The position numbers and the translations under genes are program-made. This document shows, one piece after another, positions 54,570 through 63,137 of a stretch of DNA of 64,000 bases (the first letter of the stretch is position 1; the number at the start of each line of letters is the position of its first letter). The notes beneath the pieces were generated by a model. That model did no database searches. It was not told the DNA's origin and saw nothing but the letters and a program-made list of their open reading frames with translations. Source of the DNA: Denitratisoma sp. (GTDB lineage: Bacteria > Pseudomonadota > Gammaproteobacteria > Burkholderiales > Rhodocyclaceae); the NCBI GenBank assembly GCA_032027165.1, contig JAVSMO010000001.1:2419919-2483918 (forward strand), written 5' to 3'.

Positions 54570-56363
54570 TCAGTCCGCAGAATACGGTGCGGGACGCCAG
54601 CCGTACACTTCCACGGCAGCGCGGCCCTTCACGGCCCTTTCGCCAAGCGGCACAAAGCCGTCGCGGCAGGGCAGCCGGTCGAGCACGGCGCGCGAGGCGA
54701 GCAGCGGATAGCCGGCTTCCTTGGTCAGCCCCTCGATGCGCGAGGCGGTGTTGACCGCATCGCCGATGGCCGTGTATTCGTGCCGGTCGGCTGCGCCAAT
54801 ATACCCCACCACCGCCGCGCCGTAATGCAGTCCGATGCCGATCGCCAGCGGCGCGTGGCCCTCTGCCGCCAGTTCCCGATTGAATTCCGCCAGCGCAGCC
54901 AGCATCGCTTGCCCCGCGGCAAAGGCGTCGGCGCAGGAATTGCCGCGCGGCTGCGGCGCGCCGAAGAAGGCCATGATGCCGTCGCCCATGAACTTGTCGA
55001 GCGTGCCGCCGTGGGCATGGATCGCCGCCACCATGCGGCTGAAATAGCGGTCGAGCAGGCGCGTCACCTCTTCCGGCGGCAGCGATTCGGACAAGGTGGT
55101 GAAGCCGCGGATGTCGGAAAACAGCAGGCAGATCTCGCGCCGCTCGCCGCCCAGTTGCGGCTGCAGCCGCCCGCCGAGGATTTCGCCCAGCACCGCGGGA
55201 CTGACCAGGCCGGCAAAGGCCGCGCGCAGCCAGCGCTTCTCGCGCGTTGCGAACCAGGCTTCGAGGGCCGCGCGCGACGAGGCAGCCAGCGCGGCAGCCA
55301 GCGTCGGCCAGGCCAGCGGCACGTGCACGCCGCGCACCAGCAGCAGGGCTTCTAGCGCCAGCGCCGCCAGCAGCGCCAGCCCCAACAGCAACGCGCCGGT
55401 GGCGCCGGGGCGCAACCACCAGACCAGCGACGCCGCGCACACCAGCAGCAGCGCGACCGTCCCGTCCAGCGGCCTCACCACCCGCCCCTCGAGCAGGCTG
55501 CGCATCTGCTGGGCATGGATGAGCACGCCATGCGTCGTCTCGCGATCCTGGTCCCAGGCCGCCAGCTTGACCGGCAGCTTGAGCTGGTCCTCGTAGGGAA
55601 GCACGGTGCCGAGCATCACCACCTTGCCGCCGAACTGCCGCTCCAGGGCGGCGGCGTCGCCGGCCGCCTGCAGGGCCAGCACTTCGCGCAGCGGCACGTA
55701 GCCGAAGCCCGGGCCAAGGGCGAACTGCACGAGTCCGTACTCGACCGGCACGTCCAGCCGGCGGGCCAGCTGCCCGGCCAGGGTCGGCACGACGGCGCCG
55801 CCCTCTCCCAGCCGCTCGTCGAAGCGCCGGATGGTGCCGTCCTCGTCGAGCTGCACCAGGACATAGCCGACGCCTTCGCGCCCCGCCACGGTAAGGAAGG
55901 GCTGGTGCACCGGACGGGCGGCCCCGGCGGCATCGACGGTGATGCCGAGCACCAGCGGCGCCACGCTGCGCAGTCGCAGCATGCCGCGCAGCAGGGCGGC
56001 ATCGAGGCCCGGCTTGAGGGCATCGTAGCTGGTCTGCGGGAACGTCACGTCGAGACCGACGGCGCGCGGCTTGGCCATCGCCATCGCCTCCAGGAAGCGG
56101 CCCAATTCGACGTGCATGGTGGCGAGCGGCAGATTCATCTCCCGCATCGTCGCGTCATCGATGCCGACCACCACCACTTCCTGCGCAACGGGCAGCGGCG
56201 CGACCTGGCGCAGCAGGCGGAATTGCAGGTCGAGCCAATTCAGCTCGAGCAGGCGCGCCGGCGGCGAGAAATGCGCGGCCAGCAGGACGAGCAGCGCCAG
56301 CGCAAAGCCGACGCGCAACTGCACTGCATGGATGCCGCCTTGGGAAGACTGAGAGACCGACAT
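54570..56363 (-). CDS. CHASE2-domain adenylate cyclase
   Basis: Membrane receptor-cyclase of 597 residues making cAMP. An N-terminal membrane segment is followed by the periplasmic CHASE2 domain (about 40-310), then about three membrane segments (TVALLLVCAASLVWWL onward). The class III cyclase domain is about 405-590. Metal ligands D417 (FSDIRGFT) and D461 (KFMGDG), adenine-selecting K457 and D535 (AIGDAVN), and the transition-state residues N538 and R542 are present, so active adenylate rather than guanylate cyclase is predicted. GGAGGACC precedes the ATG; it follows the racemase-like gene by 20 bases. Confidence 0.91.
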   Translation of the reverse strand: MSVSQSSQGGIHAVQLRVGFALALLVLLAAHFSPPARLLELNWLDLQFRLLRQVAPLPVAQEVVVVGIDDATMREMNLPLATMHVELGRFLEAMAMAKPRAVGLDVTFPQTSYDALKPGLDAALLRGMLRLRSVAPLVLGITVDAAGAARPVHQPFLTVAGREGVGYVLVQLDEDGTIRRFDERLGEGGAVVPTLAGQLARRLDVPVEYGLVQFALGPGFGYVPLREVLALQAAGDAAALERQFGGKVVMLGTVLPYEDQLKLPVKLAAWDQDRETTHGVLIHAQQMRSLLEGRVVRPLDGTVALLLVCAASLVWWLRPGATGALLLGLALLAALALEALLLVRGVHVPLAWPTLAAALAASSRAALEAWFATREKRWLRAAFAGLVSPAVLGEILGGRLQPQLGGERREICLLFSDIRGFTTLSESLPPEEVTRLLDRYFSRMVAAIHAHGGTLDKFMGDGIMAFFGAPQPRGNSCADAFAAGQAMLAALAEFNRELAAEGHAPLAIGIGLHYGAAVVGYIGAADRHEYTAIGDAVNTASRIEGLTKEAGYPLLASRAVLDRLPCRDGFVPLGERAVKGRAAVEVYGWRPAPYSAD

Positions 56364-56383
56364 GGTCCTCCAGCCGGAAAAAA

Positions 56384-57559
56384 CTAGATTATGCCTCGCG
56401 CGCGCAGGCTGTCGATATCCGCGTCGACATAACCGGCCTCGCGCAGGATCTCATCGCTGTGTTGGCCCGGTGCCGGCGCGCTGCGCTCGATGGTGAAGTC
56501 GTATTCGGACAGCTTGTAGGGCGGCGCCAATTGAGGCAGGCCATCGGCCTCCACCACCATGCCGCGCGCCTGCAGCTGTTCGTTGTCGAGCGCCTCGGCG
56601 ATGGTGAGCACCGGCGTCACGCAACAGTCGACGCCGGAGAATTTTTCGATCCAGTGGCTTTGCGGCTGGCCGGCGAAGACGGCGGCGAGCTCCCGCTTCG
56701 CCTGCTCGCCCTTGGAGCCGAAGGCGAGATGGGAGGGCTTGAGGTCGGGCCGCCCGAGCGTGTCGCAGAGCCGCTCCCAGAACTTCTTCTCCAGCGCGCC
56801 GACCGCCATGTGGCGGCCGTCCGCGGTGGCGTATACGCCGTAGCAGGGCACCCCGCCGGAGAGCAGGTCCGCGCCGCGCGGCGGCGGCGCCAGACGCGCC
56901 AGGAGCCCCGCCAGCGGAAACACGGCATGCGCGAACACCGCGTCGGTCATGGCGACATCGACCTTCCGGCCGCGGCCCGTGGCGCGCGCATCGATCACCG
57001 CGGCGAGCAGTCCCACCAGCGGCGCCAGCGCGCCGCCGAGGAGATCGCCGATCTGGAAGTTGGGCACGGCGGGCGGCCCGCCGGCCGCGCCGATCTGGTC
57101 GAGCACGCCGGCGTAGCCGATGTAGTTGATGTCGTGGCCGGCGCGCTGGGCGTAGGGGCCGTCCTGGCCGTAACCGCTGATGGAGCAGAAGACGATGCGC
57201 GGATTGATCTCGGCAAGCGCCGCGTAGCCGATACCGAGCTTGTCCATGACGCCGGGGCGGAAGCCCTCGATGACGACGTCCGCCGACAAAGTCAGTCGCC
57301 GGAACACGGCGACACCCTCGGGTTTTTTCAGGTCGAGGCGCAGCGCGCGCTTGTTGCGGTTGACGAGCTTGAAGAAGGCGCTGGTTTCCCCTGGCCGGGC
57401 GCCCATCGTACGGGCGTAGTCGCCCTCGCCGGTGTCCTCGATCTTGACGACGTCGGCGCCGAGGTCGGCGAGGTGCTGGGTGGCGACGGGGCCGGGCAGC
57501 AGCCGGGTGAGGTCGAGCACGCGCAGGCCGGCGAGCGGCTTGGCGCGGGACTCAGTCAT
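56384..57559 (-). CDS. Alpha-methylacyl-CoA racemase-like CaiB/BaiF protein
   Basis: A family III CoA-transferase fold protein of 391 residues. The residues match the racemase (AMACR/MCR) triad: H142 in RAGHDINYIG, D172 in QIGDLLGG and E257 in GALEKKFW, so C2-epimerisation of branched acyl-CoA is more likely than CoA transfer. A role in branched, isoprenoid or steroid side-chain acids would fit. The ATG at 57559 overlaps the end of the upstream PaaK-like gene by eight bases; the longer open frame upstream is its shadow. Confidence 0.83.
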   Translation of the reverse strand: MTESRAKPLAGLRVLDLTRLLPGPVATQHLADLGADVVKIEDTGEGDYARTMGARPGETSAFFKLVNRNKRALRLDLKKPEGVAVFRRLTLSADVVIEGFRPGVMDKLGIGYAALAEINPRIVFCSISGYGQDGPYAQRAGHDINYIGYAGVLDQIGAAGGPPAVPNFQIGDLLGGALAPLVGLLAAVIDARATGRGRKVDVAMTDAVFAHAVFPLAGLLARLAPPPRGADLLSGGVPCYGVYATADGRHMAVGALEKKFWERLCDTLGRPDLKPSHLAFGSKGEQAKRELAAVFAGQPQSHWIEKFSGVDCCVTPVLTIAEALDNEQLQARGMVVEADGLPQLAPPYKLSEYDFTIERSAPAPGQHSDEILREAGYVDADIDSLRARGII

Positions 57560-58784
57560 ACTTGCGAGCGTCGTCGATGACCTTGCCGTCGTTGGGCAAC
57601 TCGCCCGGGCGGCACAGCGCAACCTCGCCGCGCAGCTTGGTGATGTCGCGGATGCTGGCGGCAAGCGCCTCGGCAACTCCGTCGGGCGCGCCTGCGATTT
57701 CGCAGCGCAGGGTCATGCGGTCCTGGCCGGTCTCGTTGTCCACCACCAGGCGAGCCTTGGTCACCTGCGGATGGCGCTTGACGACTTCCGCCACCTGGCT
57801 CGGGTGCACGAACATGCCCTTCACCTTGGCGGTCTGGTCGGCGCGGCCCATCCAGCCCTTGATGCGCACGTTGCTGCGGCCGCAGGGGCTGATGCCCGGC
57901 AGCACCGCCGACAGATCGCCGGTGCCGAAGCGGATCAGCGGATAGTCCGGGTTGAAGCTGGTGATCACCACCTCGCCGACCTCGCCCGCCGCCACCGGGT
58001 CTCCGGTCCCGGGACGGACGATCTCGAGGATCAGCGACTCCTCCAGCACCAGGCCCTCGCGCGCCTCCGTCTCGTAGGCGACAAGGCCGAGGTCGGCCGT
58101 GCCGTAGGCCTGCAGCGCGTTGATGCCGCGCTCGGCGCACAGCGCCTTCTGGTTCGGGAAGAACGCTTCGCCGGAGACCACCGCTTTCTTCAGGCTGGAG
58201 ACGTCCATCTTCAGCTCGTCGGCCTTCTCGAGGATGATCTTCAAGAAGGACGGCGTGCCGATGTAGCCCGTCGGCTTCAAGTCGGCGATGGCCTGCACCT
58301 GCATCTCGGTCTGGCCGACGCCGGCGGGAAACACCGCGCAGCCGATCTTGCGCAAAGCGCCTTCCGTCATGAAGCCGGCCGGCGTGAAGTGATAGGAGAA
58401 GGTGTTGTGCACCAGATCCCCGGCGCGGAAGCCGGCGGCGTGGAGTGAGCGGGCAAAGCGCCACCAGTCCTCGCCGGTGCCTTCCGGATCGTAGATCGGG
58501 CCAGGCGAACTGAAGACCCGGCCGAGCCGGCCCACCGGCGTGGCATTCAGCCCGCCGAAAGGTGGCAGGGCCTTCTGCCGTTCGATCAGTTCGTGCTTGC
58601 GGATGACCGGCAGCTGAGCCAGCGCCGCGCGGCTGCTCACCTGCTTCGCATCGACGCCCTTGTACAGCTCGGCGAAGGCCGGGGCGTGCTGCATGGCGTG
58701 TGCCACCTGATTAGGCAGGGCGGCGAAGAGGTCCCGCTCGCGCTGTTCGGGGTCGCGGGTTTCCAGCGTATCGAAATATTTCAT
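57552..58784 (-). CDS. PaaK-family (phenylacetate-CoA ligase-like) protein, P-loop altered
   Basis: An adenylate-forming-fold protein of 410 residues. The usual Ser/Thr/Gly-rich ATP loop (TSGTTGxP) is replaced by FSSPGPIYDPEGTGEDWWRF. The motif YGTADLGLVAYE and the C-terminal hinge region (FVHPSQVAEVVKRHPQVTKA) are kept. Related variants occur next to branched-chain-type ABC transporters, but I cannot tell whether it still makes CoA esters. It begins 17 bases after livF and overlaps the racemase-like gene. Confidence 0.8.
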   Translation of the reverse strand: MKYFDTLETRDPEQRERDLFAALPNQVAHAMQHAPAFAELYKGVDAKQVSSRAALAQLPVIRKHELIERQKALPPFGGLNATPVGRLGRVFSSPGPIYDPEGTGEDWWRFARSLHAAGFRAGDLVHNTFSYHFTPAGFMTEGALRKIGCAVFPAGVGQTEMQVQAIADLKPTGYIGTPSFLKIILEKADELKMDVSSLKKAVVSGEAFFPNQKALCAERGINALQAYGTADLGLVAYETEAREGLVLEESLILEIVRPGTGDPVAAGEVGEVVITSFNPDYPLIRFGTGDLSAVLPGISPCGRSNVRIKGWMGRADQTAKVKGMFVHPSQVAEVVKRHPQVTKARLVVDNETGQDRMTLRCEIAGAPDGVAEALAASIRDITKLRGEVALCRPGELPNDGKVIDDARKYD

Positions 58785-58801
58785 CAGGACGATCGCGGCT
58801 G

Positions 58802-59632
58802 TTAGGCGAGCCAGCGCTTGCGGCGGCGGTAGTGCTTGACGTCGCGGAAGCTCTTGCGGCCGCCGGACGACAGGCCGAGGTAGAACTCCTTGACGTCCTC
58901 GTTGGCGGCAAGCTCCTTGGCATCCCCTTCCATGACGACGCGGCCGTTCTCGAGGATGTAGCCGAAGTCGGCATAGCGCAGCGCCACCATGGTGTTCTGT
59001 TCGGCCAGGAGGAAGCTCACCTTCTCGCGCTGGTTGAGGTCGCGCACGATTTCGAAGATCTCCTCGACGATCTGCGGCGCAAGTCCCATCGACGGCTCGT
59101 CGAGCAGGATCATGGTCGGTTTGGCCATCAGCGCACGGCCGATGGCGGTCATCTGCTGCTCGCCACCGGAGGTGTAGCCGGATTGGCTGTTGCGGCGCGT
59201 CTTCAGGCGCGGAAAATAATGGTAGACGCGCTCGAGGCTCTCCTTCAGCTCGGCGCGCGAAATGCTGCGCGTATAGGCGCCGGTGAGCAGGTTCTCCTCG
59301 ACCGTGAGGTGGCCGAAGCAGTGGCGGCCTTCCATCACCTGCACCATGCCCTTTTTCACCAGTTCGTTCGGCGTCAGCTGATCCACGCGCTCGCCGCGGA
59401 AGGCGATCGAGCCTTTGGTCACCTCGCCGCGCTCGCCCTTGAGCAGGGTGGAAATCGCCTTCAGCGTGGTGCTCTTGCCGGCGCCGTTGGCACCCAGCAG
59501 GGCCACGATCTTGCCTTCCGGCACGTCCAGCGAGACGCCCTTGAGCACCAGGATGACGTGATCGTAGATCACTTCCACGTTGTTGACGGACAGGTAGGCC
59601 GGGGCCGTCTGGGTTGCGGTGTGCGCGGTCAT
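58802..59632 (-). CDS. livF: Branched-chain-type ABC transporter ATPase LivF
   Basis: An ATPase of a Liv/HAAT-type importer, 276 residues. Walker A GANGAGKST, signature SGGEQQM and Walker B TMILLDEPSMGL are intact. A C-terminal basic extension (KSFRDVKHYRRRKRWLA) is longer than in typical LivF. MTAHTATQTA at 59632 is the likely start; a longer frame upstream crosses the hairpin. A strong inverted repeat lies between it and the substrate-binding protein gene. Confidence 0.9.
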   Translation of the reverse strand: MTAHTATQTAPAYLSVNNVEVIYDHVILVLKGVSLDVPEGKIVALLGANGAGKSTTLKAISTLLKGERGEVTKGSIAFRGERVDQLTPNELVKKGMVQVMEGRHCFGHLTVEENLLTGAYTRSISRAELKESLERVYHYFPRLKTRRNSQSGYTSGGEQQMTAIGRALMAKPTMILLDEPSMGLAPQIVEEIFEIVRDLNQREKVSFLLAEQNTMVALRYADFGYILENGRVVMEGDAKELAANEDVKEFYLGLSSGGRKSFRDVKHYRRRKRWLA

Positions 59633-59690
59633 GTCGAGACTGAGTCTTGCTGGGTTGGCGTCAGGGAACAGGTCTGCCCGCTCCCTCACG

Positions 59691-59719
59691 CCAACCCTCT
59701 CCGCGAGGGAGAGGGTTGG
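59691..59719 (-). repeat. Strong inverted repeat between substrate-binding protein and livF genes
   Basis: CCAACCCTCTCC, loop GCGAG, GGAGAGGGTTGG: a perfect 12-bp stem (59691-59702 with 59708-59719) in the 96-base gap. The CCAACCC part can instead pair with 59652-59667 through a second 16-bp repeat (59682-59697) with one mismatch. REP-like hairpins in this position often raise the level of the binding-protein message. Confidence 0.75.
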
Positions 59720-59728
59720 CTGTTGCTA

Positions 59729-61039
59729 TCAGCCCTCCTTCGAGCAGTCGCGCGGCGTGATCTTCTTCTCCGCCGCGTACTTGGCAGCCGATTCTTCCTG
59801 CATCTTGCGGATCATGGCCTTGTCGCCGACCACCCAGTTCGGCGTAACGGCCTTCCAGGCCTTGCCGTCCCAGCGTTGCACCTTGACGGCGCCCGAGCCC
59901 TCGTGGTCGAGGCAGGTGGTCTTCACCGGCGGCATCATGCCGAGCGCGCCGAGCGCCTTCAGGCGAGCCTCATCCACGTTGAGGTTCTCGAAGCCCCAGC
60001 GCACTTGTTCCGAGGTCATCACCTTGCCCTTGCCGTACTTCTCCTGGGCCTTGCGGATGGCCTCGACCCACAGGATCGCCGCGGTCACGCCGCGCATGTG
60101 GTAGGTGGAGCCGATGCGGCTCTTGTCCTCGAGGTTGCCCTTGCCTGCGGCATAGACCTTCTTCTTGATTTCGTCGAGCAGCGGATAGTTGCCCGGCGTG
60201 TTGAAGGTCATGGTGGTGTAGCCATTGGCGGCGGAACCAGCGGGGATCACGTCCTCCTCGGAGCCGGCCCACCACACGCCGAGGATCTTCCCGCTCGGAT
60301 AGCCGTTGCGCTGGGCGGTCTTCAGCGCCGTGGCGTTCATCACGCCCCAGCCCCAAAGGATCACGTAGTCCGGCTTGGCCTGGCGGATCTGCAGCCACTG
60401 CGACTGCTGTTCGTTGCCCGGATGCGGCACGGCAAGCTTGATGAGCTCGAAGCCGTACTGCTTGGCGTAGGCCTCGAACACCGCGAACGGCTCCTTGCCG
60501 TAGGCCGAGTCGTGATACAGGTGCACGATCTTCTTGCCCTTCAGCTTGTCGAGCCCGCCTTCCTTGTCGCCCAAGTATTTCATCATGCCGGCGGCCTGGT
60601 TCCAGTAGCTGGTGATCAGCGGGAAGACGAAGGGGAAGACGCGGCCGTCGGCGGCATCGGAGCGGCCGTAGCCGAGGGTCGTCATCGGGATCTTGTCCTG
60701 CGCGACTCGGTCGAGCAGGCCATAGGCGATGCCGGTGGACAACGGCTCGACCATGGTGGCGCCGCCACGGGCCTTCTTCAGGCGCTCATAGCACTCGACA
60801 CCGCGCGTGGCGTTGTATTCGGTCTCGCACTCCTCCCAGGCCATCTTGACGCCGTTGATGCCCCCTTGGGCATTGATCAGGCTCAGGTAGTCGATGACGC
60901 CGCCGAAGAAGCCGGATCCCCCTGCCGCATACGGACCGACGCGGTAGGACAGAGCCGGGAAGAACTGCTCCTGGGCGGAAGCAGACAGCGCCGCTGTCGC
61001 GAAGGCCGCCGCCACCAATGCTTTTTTCATGAACTTCAT
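59729..61039 (-). CDS. Branched-chain-type ABC transporter substrate-binding protein
   Basis: Periplasmic binding protein of 436 residues with a signal peptide (MKKALVAAAFATAALSASAQ, cleaved near ASAQ). It has the type I binding fold of LivK-like proteins: LSLINAQGGINGVKMAW and YGKEPFAVFEAYAKQYGF. It is longer than LivK of E. coli (about 345 mature), as in carriers of aromatic or amide substrates. The two Met codons at the start differ by three residues. Ligand unknown; the PaaK-like and racemase-like genes suggest an organic acid. Confidence 0.88.
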   Translation of the reverse strand: MKFMKKALVAAAFATAALSASAQEQFFPALSYRVGPYAAGGSGFFGGVIDYLSLINAQGGINGVKMAWEECETEYNATRGVECYERLKKARGGATMVEPLSTGIAYGLLDRVAQDKIPMTTLGYGRSDAADGRVFPFVFPLITSYWNQAAGMMKYLGDKEGGLDKLKGKKIVHLYHDSAYGKEPFAVFEAYAKQYGFELIKLAVPHPGNEQQSQWLQIRQAKPDYVILWGWGVMNATALKTAQRNGYPSGKILGVWWAGSEEDVIPAGSAANGYTTMTFNTPGNYPLLDEIKKKVYAAGKGNLEDKSRIGSTYHMRGVTAAILWVEAIRKAQEKYGKGKVMTSEQVRWGFENLNVDEARLKALGALGMMPPVKTTCLDHEGSGAVKVQRWDGKAWKAVTPNWVVGDKAMIRKMQEESAAKYAAEKKITPRDCSKEG

Positions 61040-61118
61040 TGTCTACCTCCAGTGTGTGTGAAACGAACCAACTTCCGAACTTATTGTAGTAACAACGATT
61101 TATTAGAACATGGATCAC

Positions 61119-62210
61119 TCAGTGCGGGAAGGGCCACAGCCTGAGCTTCTCCTTGCCGATCTGCCACAGTCGCGCGAGGCCGTGCGGCTCGACAATCAGG
61201 AAGAAGATGATCAGCGCGCCGAACACCATCAGCTCGATGCTCGACGAAATGCCGGACGGCAGGTTGATGCCGACCGACGTTTCCAGGAAATGGATGAACA
61301 CGTTCAAGCCGATCGGCAGAAGCACGATGAAGGCCGAACCGAAGAAGGAGCCGAGGATGCTGCCGACCCCGCCGATGATGACCATGAACAGGATGCGGAA
61401 CGACAGATCGAGGTTGAAGCCCTCCGGCTCCACGGTGCCGAGGTAGGCATAGGCGAACAGCGCGCCGGCCACGCCGCAGTAAAAGGAACTCACCGCAAAG
61501 GCCATCAGCTTGGTGCGCATCGGCCGGAAGCCGATCACTTCGGCCGCCATGTCCATGTCGCGGATGGCCATCCAGGAACGCCCGACGTTGGTGCGCACCA
61601 TGTTCTTTGCCAGCAGCGCCATCACGCACACCACGGAGAGGACGAACAGGTACTTGCTGAAGGCGGTGTCGAAGGTGTAGCCGAACATCTGGATCTTCTG
61701 CGCGGTGATCACGCCGGAGGAGCTGTAGTTGGTGAACCAGCCCACCTTGGTCAGGCACCAGACGATGAAGAACTGCGTCGCCAGCGTCGCCGCCGCCAGG
61801 TAGAAGCCGCGGATGCGCAGGCTGGGCAGGCCGAAGACGATGCCGACCGCCGCTGCACACAGGCCGCCGAGGATGAAAGCCACCAGGATCGGCATGCCGT
61901 CGATGCGCAGCATGAAATTGTAGGAGGCGAAGGCGCCCACCGCCATGAAGGCCGCCGTGCCGAGCGACAGCTGGCCGGCATAACCGGTGAGGATGTTCAG
62001 CCCGAGCGCCGCCAGCGAAAAAATGAGGAAAGGCGTCAGGATGGCAGTAAAAGAGTAGTCGGAGAGGATGCCCATCACCGAGAGCAGCGGGACGCCGGCA
62101 AAGGCGGCGGCGAGGATGATCGCGATGCCGATCTTGTCCTGCCGGATCGGGAAGATCTGGCTGTCTTCGGCGTAGGTGGCCTTGAACTGGCCGGCTTCTC
62201 TGTAGAGCAT
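61119..62210 (-). CDS. livM: Branched-chain-type ABC transporter permease LivM
   Basis: Inner-membrane permease of 363 residues, about nine hydrophobic segments. The Liv-type motif GLNILTGYAGQLSLGTAAFM is present, as is GGVGSILGSFFGSAFIVLLP near the end. It is 18 bases downstream of livH and 79 bases upstream of the binding-protein gene. Confidence 0.92.
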   Translation of the reverse strand: MLYREAGQFKATYAEDSQIFPIRQDKIGIAIILAAAFAGVPLLSVMGILSDYSFTAILTPFLIFSLAALGLNILTGYAGQLSLGTAAFMAVGAFASYNFMLRIDGMPILVAFILGGLCAAAVGIVFGLPSLRIRGFYLAAATLATQFFIVWCLTKVGWFTNYSSSGVITAQKIQMFGYTFDTAFSKYLFVLSVVCVMALLAKNMVRTNVGRSWMAIRDMDMAAEVIGFRPMRTKLMAFAVSSFYCGVAGALFAYAYLGTVEPEGFNLDLSFRILFMVIIGGVGSILGSFFGSAFIVLLPIGLNVFIHFLETSVGINLPSGISSSIELMVFGALIIFFLIVEPHGLARLWQIGKEKLRLWPFPH

Positions 62211-62228
62211 AGTGTCCGTCTTCTCGCG

Positions 62229-63122
62229 TCAGATGCGGCGAATGATCTTTTCGCCGAAGAGTCCTTCGGGCCGCACCAGCAGGAACAGCAGCGCCAGCAC
62301 ATAAGGGAACCAGCCCTCGATGCCACCGCCGACGAGCGGGCCGATATACACCTCGGCCAGCTTCTCGGAGGCGCCGATGATCAGGCCGCCGACGATGGCG
62401 CCGGGCACGCTGGTGAAGCCGCCGAGGATCAGCACCGGCAGCGCCTTCAGGGCAACGAAGGTCAGGGCGAACTGCACGCCGTTGCGCGCGCCCCAGAGCA
62501 GGCCGGCCACCAGCGCCACGAAGCCGGCGACCGCCCAGACGATGCCCCAGATGTGCTGCAGCGGGATGCCGATCGACAGCGCGGCCTGGTGGTCGTCGGC
62601 CACCGCACGCAAGGCCCGGCCGATCTTGGTCTTCGAGAAGAAGATCGCCAGCAGGGTGACCAGCACCGCGGCGATGCCGGAGGCGATGAGGTCGAACTGG
62701 GAGACGGCCATGTTCGCGTTTTCCAGCAGCCATTCCAGCGGCACGTCTTCGATGCCGAGGTCCAGGCTGCGCACATTGGCGCCCCAGATCGCCTGGGCCA
62801 GACCCTCGACAAAGAAGGTCAGACCGATGGTGGCCATGAACAGGGTGATCTCGTGCTGGGCCACCAGCGGGCGCAGCACGATCTTCTCCGTCAGCAGGCC
62901 GAGCACGACCATCGCCACCATGGTGAGCGGCACCGCCAGCCACAACGACATGCCCGAGTCGACCAGGCCGACGGTGGTCAGCGCGGCAAAGAACACCATG
63001 GCGCCCTGGGCGAAGTTGAACACGCCGGAGGCCTTGTAGATCAGCACGTAGCCGAGCGCCACCAGCGCATACATCACGCCGGAGAGCAGGCCGCCGATGA
63101 GAACTTCGAGGAAGAATTGCAT
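62229..63122 (-). CDS. livH: Branched-chain-type ABC transporter permease LivH
   Basis: Inner-membrane permease of 297 residues, about eight hydrophobic segments. The LivH-like start GLLSGVMYALVALGYVLIYK and the loop GRALRAVADDHQAALSIGIP are typical. It follows livG by 15 bases. Confidence 0.92.
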   Translation of the reverse strand: MQFFLEVLIGGLLSGVMYALVALGYVLIYKASGVFNFAQGAMVFFAALTTVGLVDSGMSLWLAVPLTMVAMVVLGLLTEKIVLRPLVAQHEITLFMATIGLTFFVEGLAQAIWGANVRSLDLGIEDVPLEWLLENANMAVSQFDLIASGIAAVLVTLLAIFFSKTKIGRALRAVADDHQAALSIGIPLQHIWGIVWAVAGFVALVAGLLWGARNGVQFALTFVALKALPVLILGGFTSVPGAIVGGLIIGASEKLAEVYIGPLVGGGIEGWFPYVLALLFLLVRPEGLFGEKIIRRI

Positions 63123-63137
63123 CTTCGTTCGCCTTGC

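Noticed and set aside
56374..56400. T-run after the racemase-like gene as a terminator
   Set aside because: Only a four-base GCCT/AGGC stem precedes the run of T, too weak for a convincing terminator.
58832..61144. 770-codon plus-strand frame across livF and the binding protein gene
   Set aside because: Antisense shadow that crosses the intergenic stem-loops; no domain.
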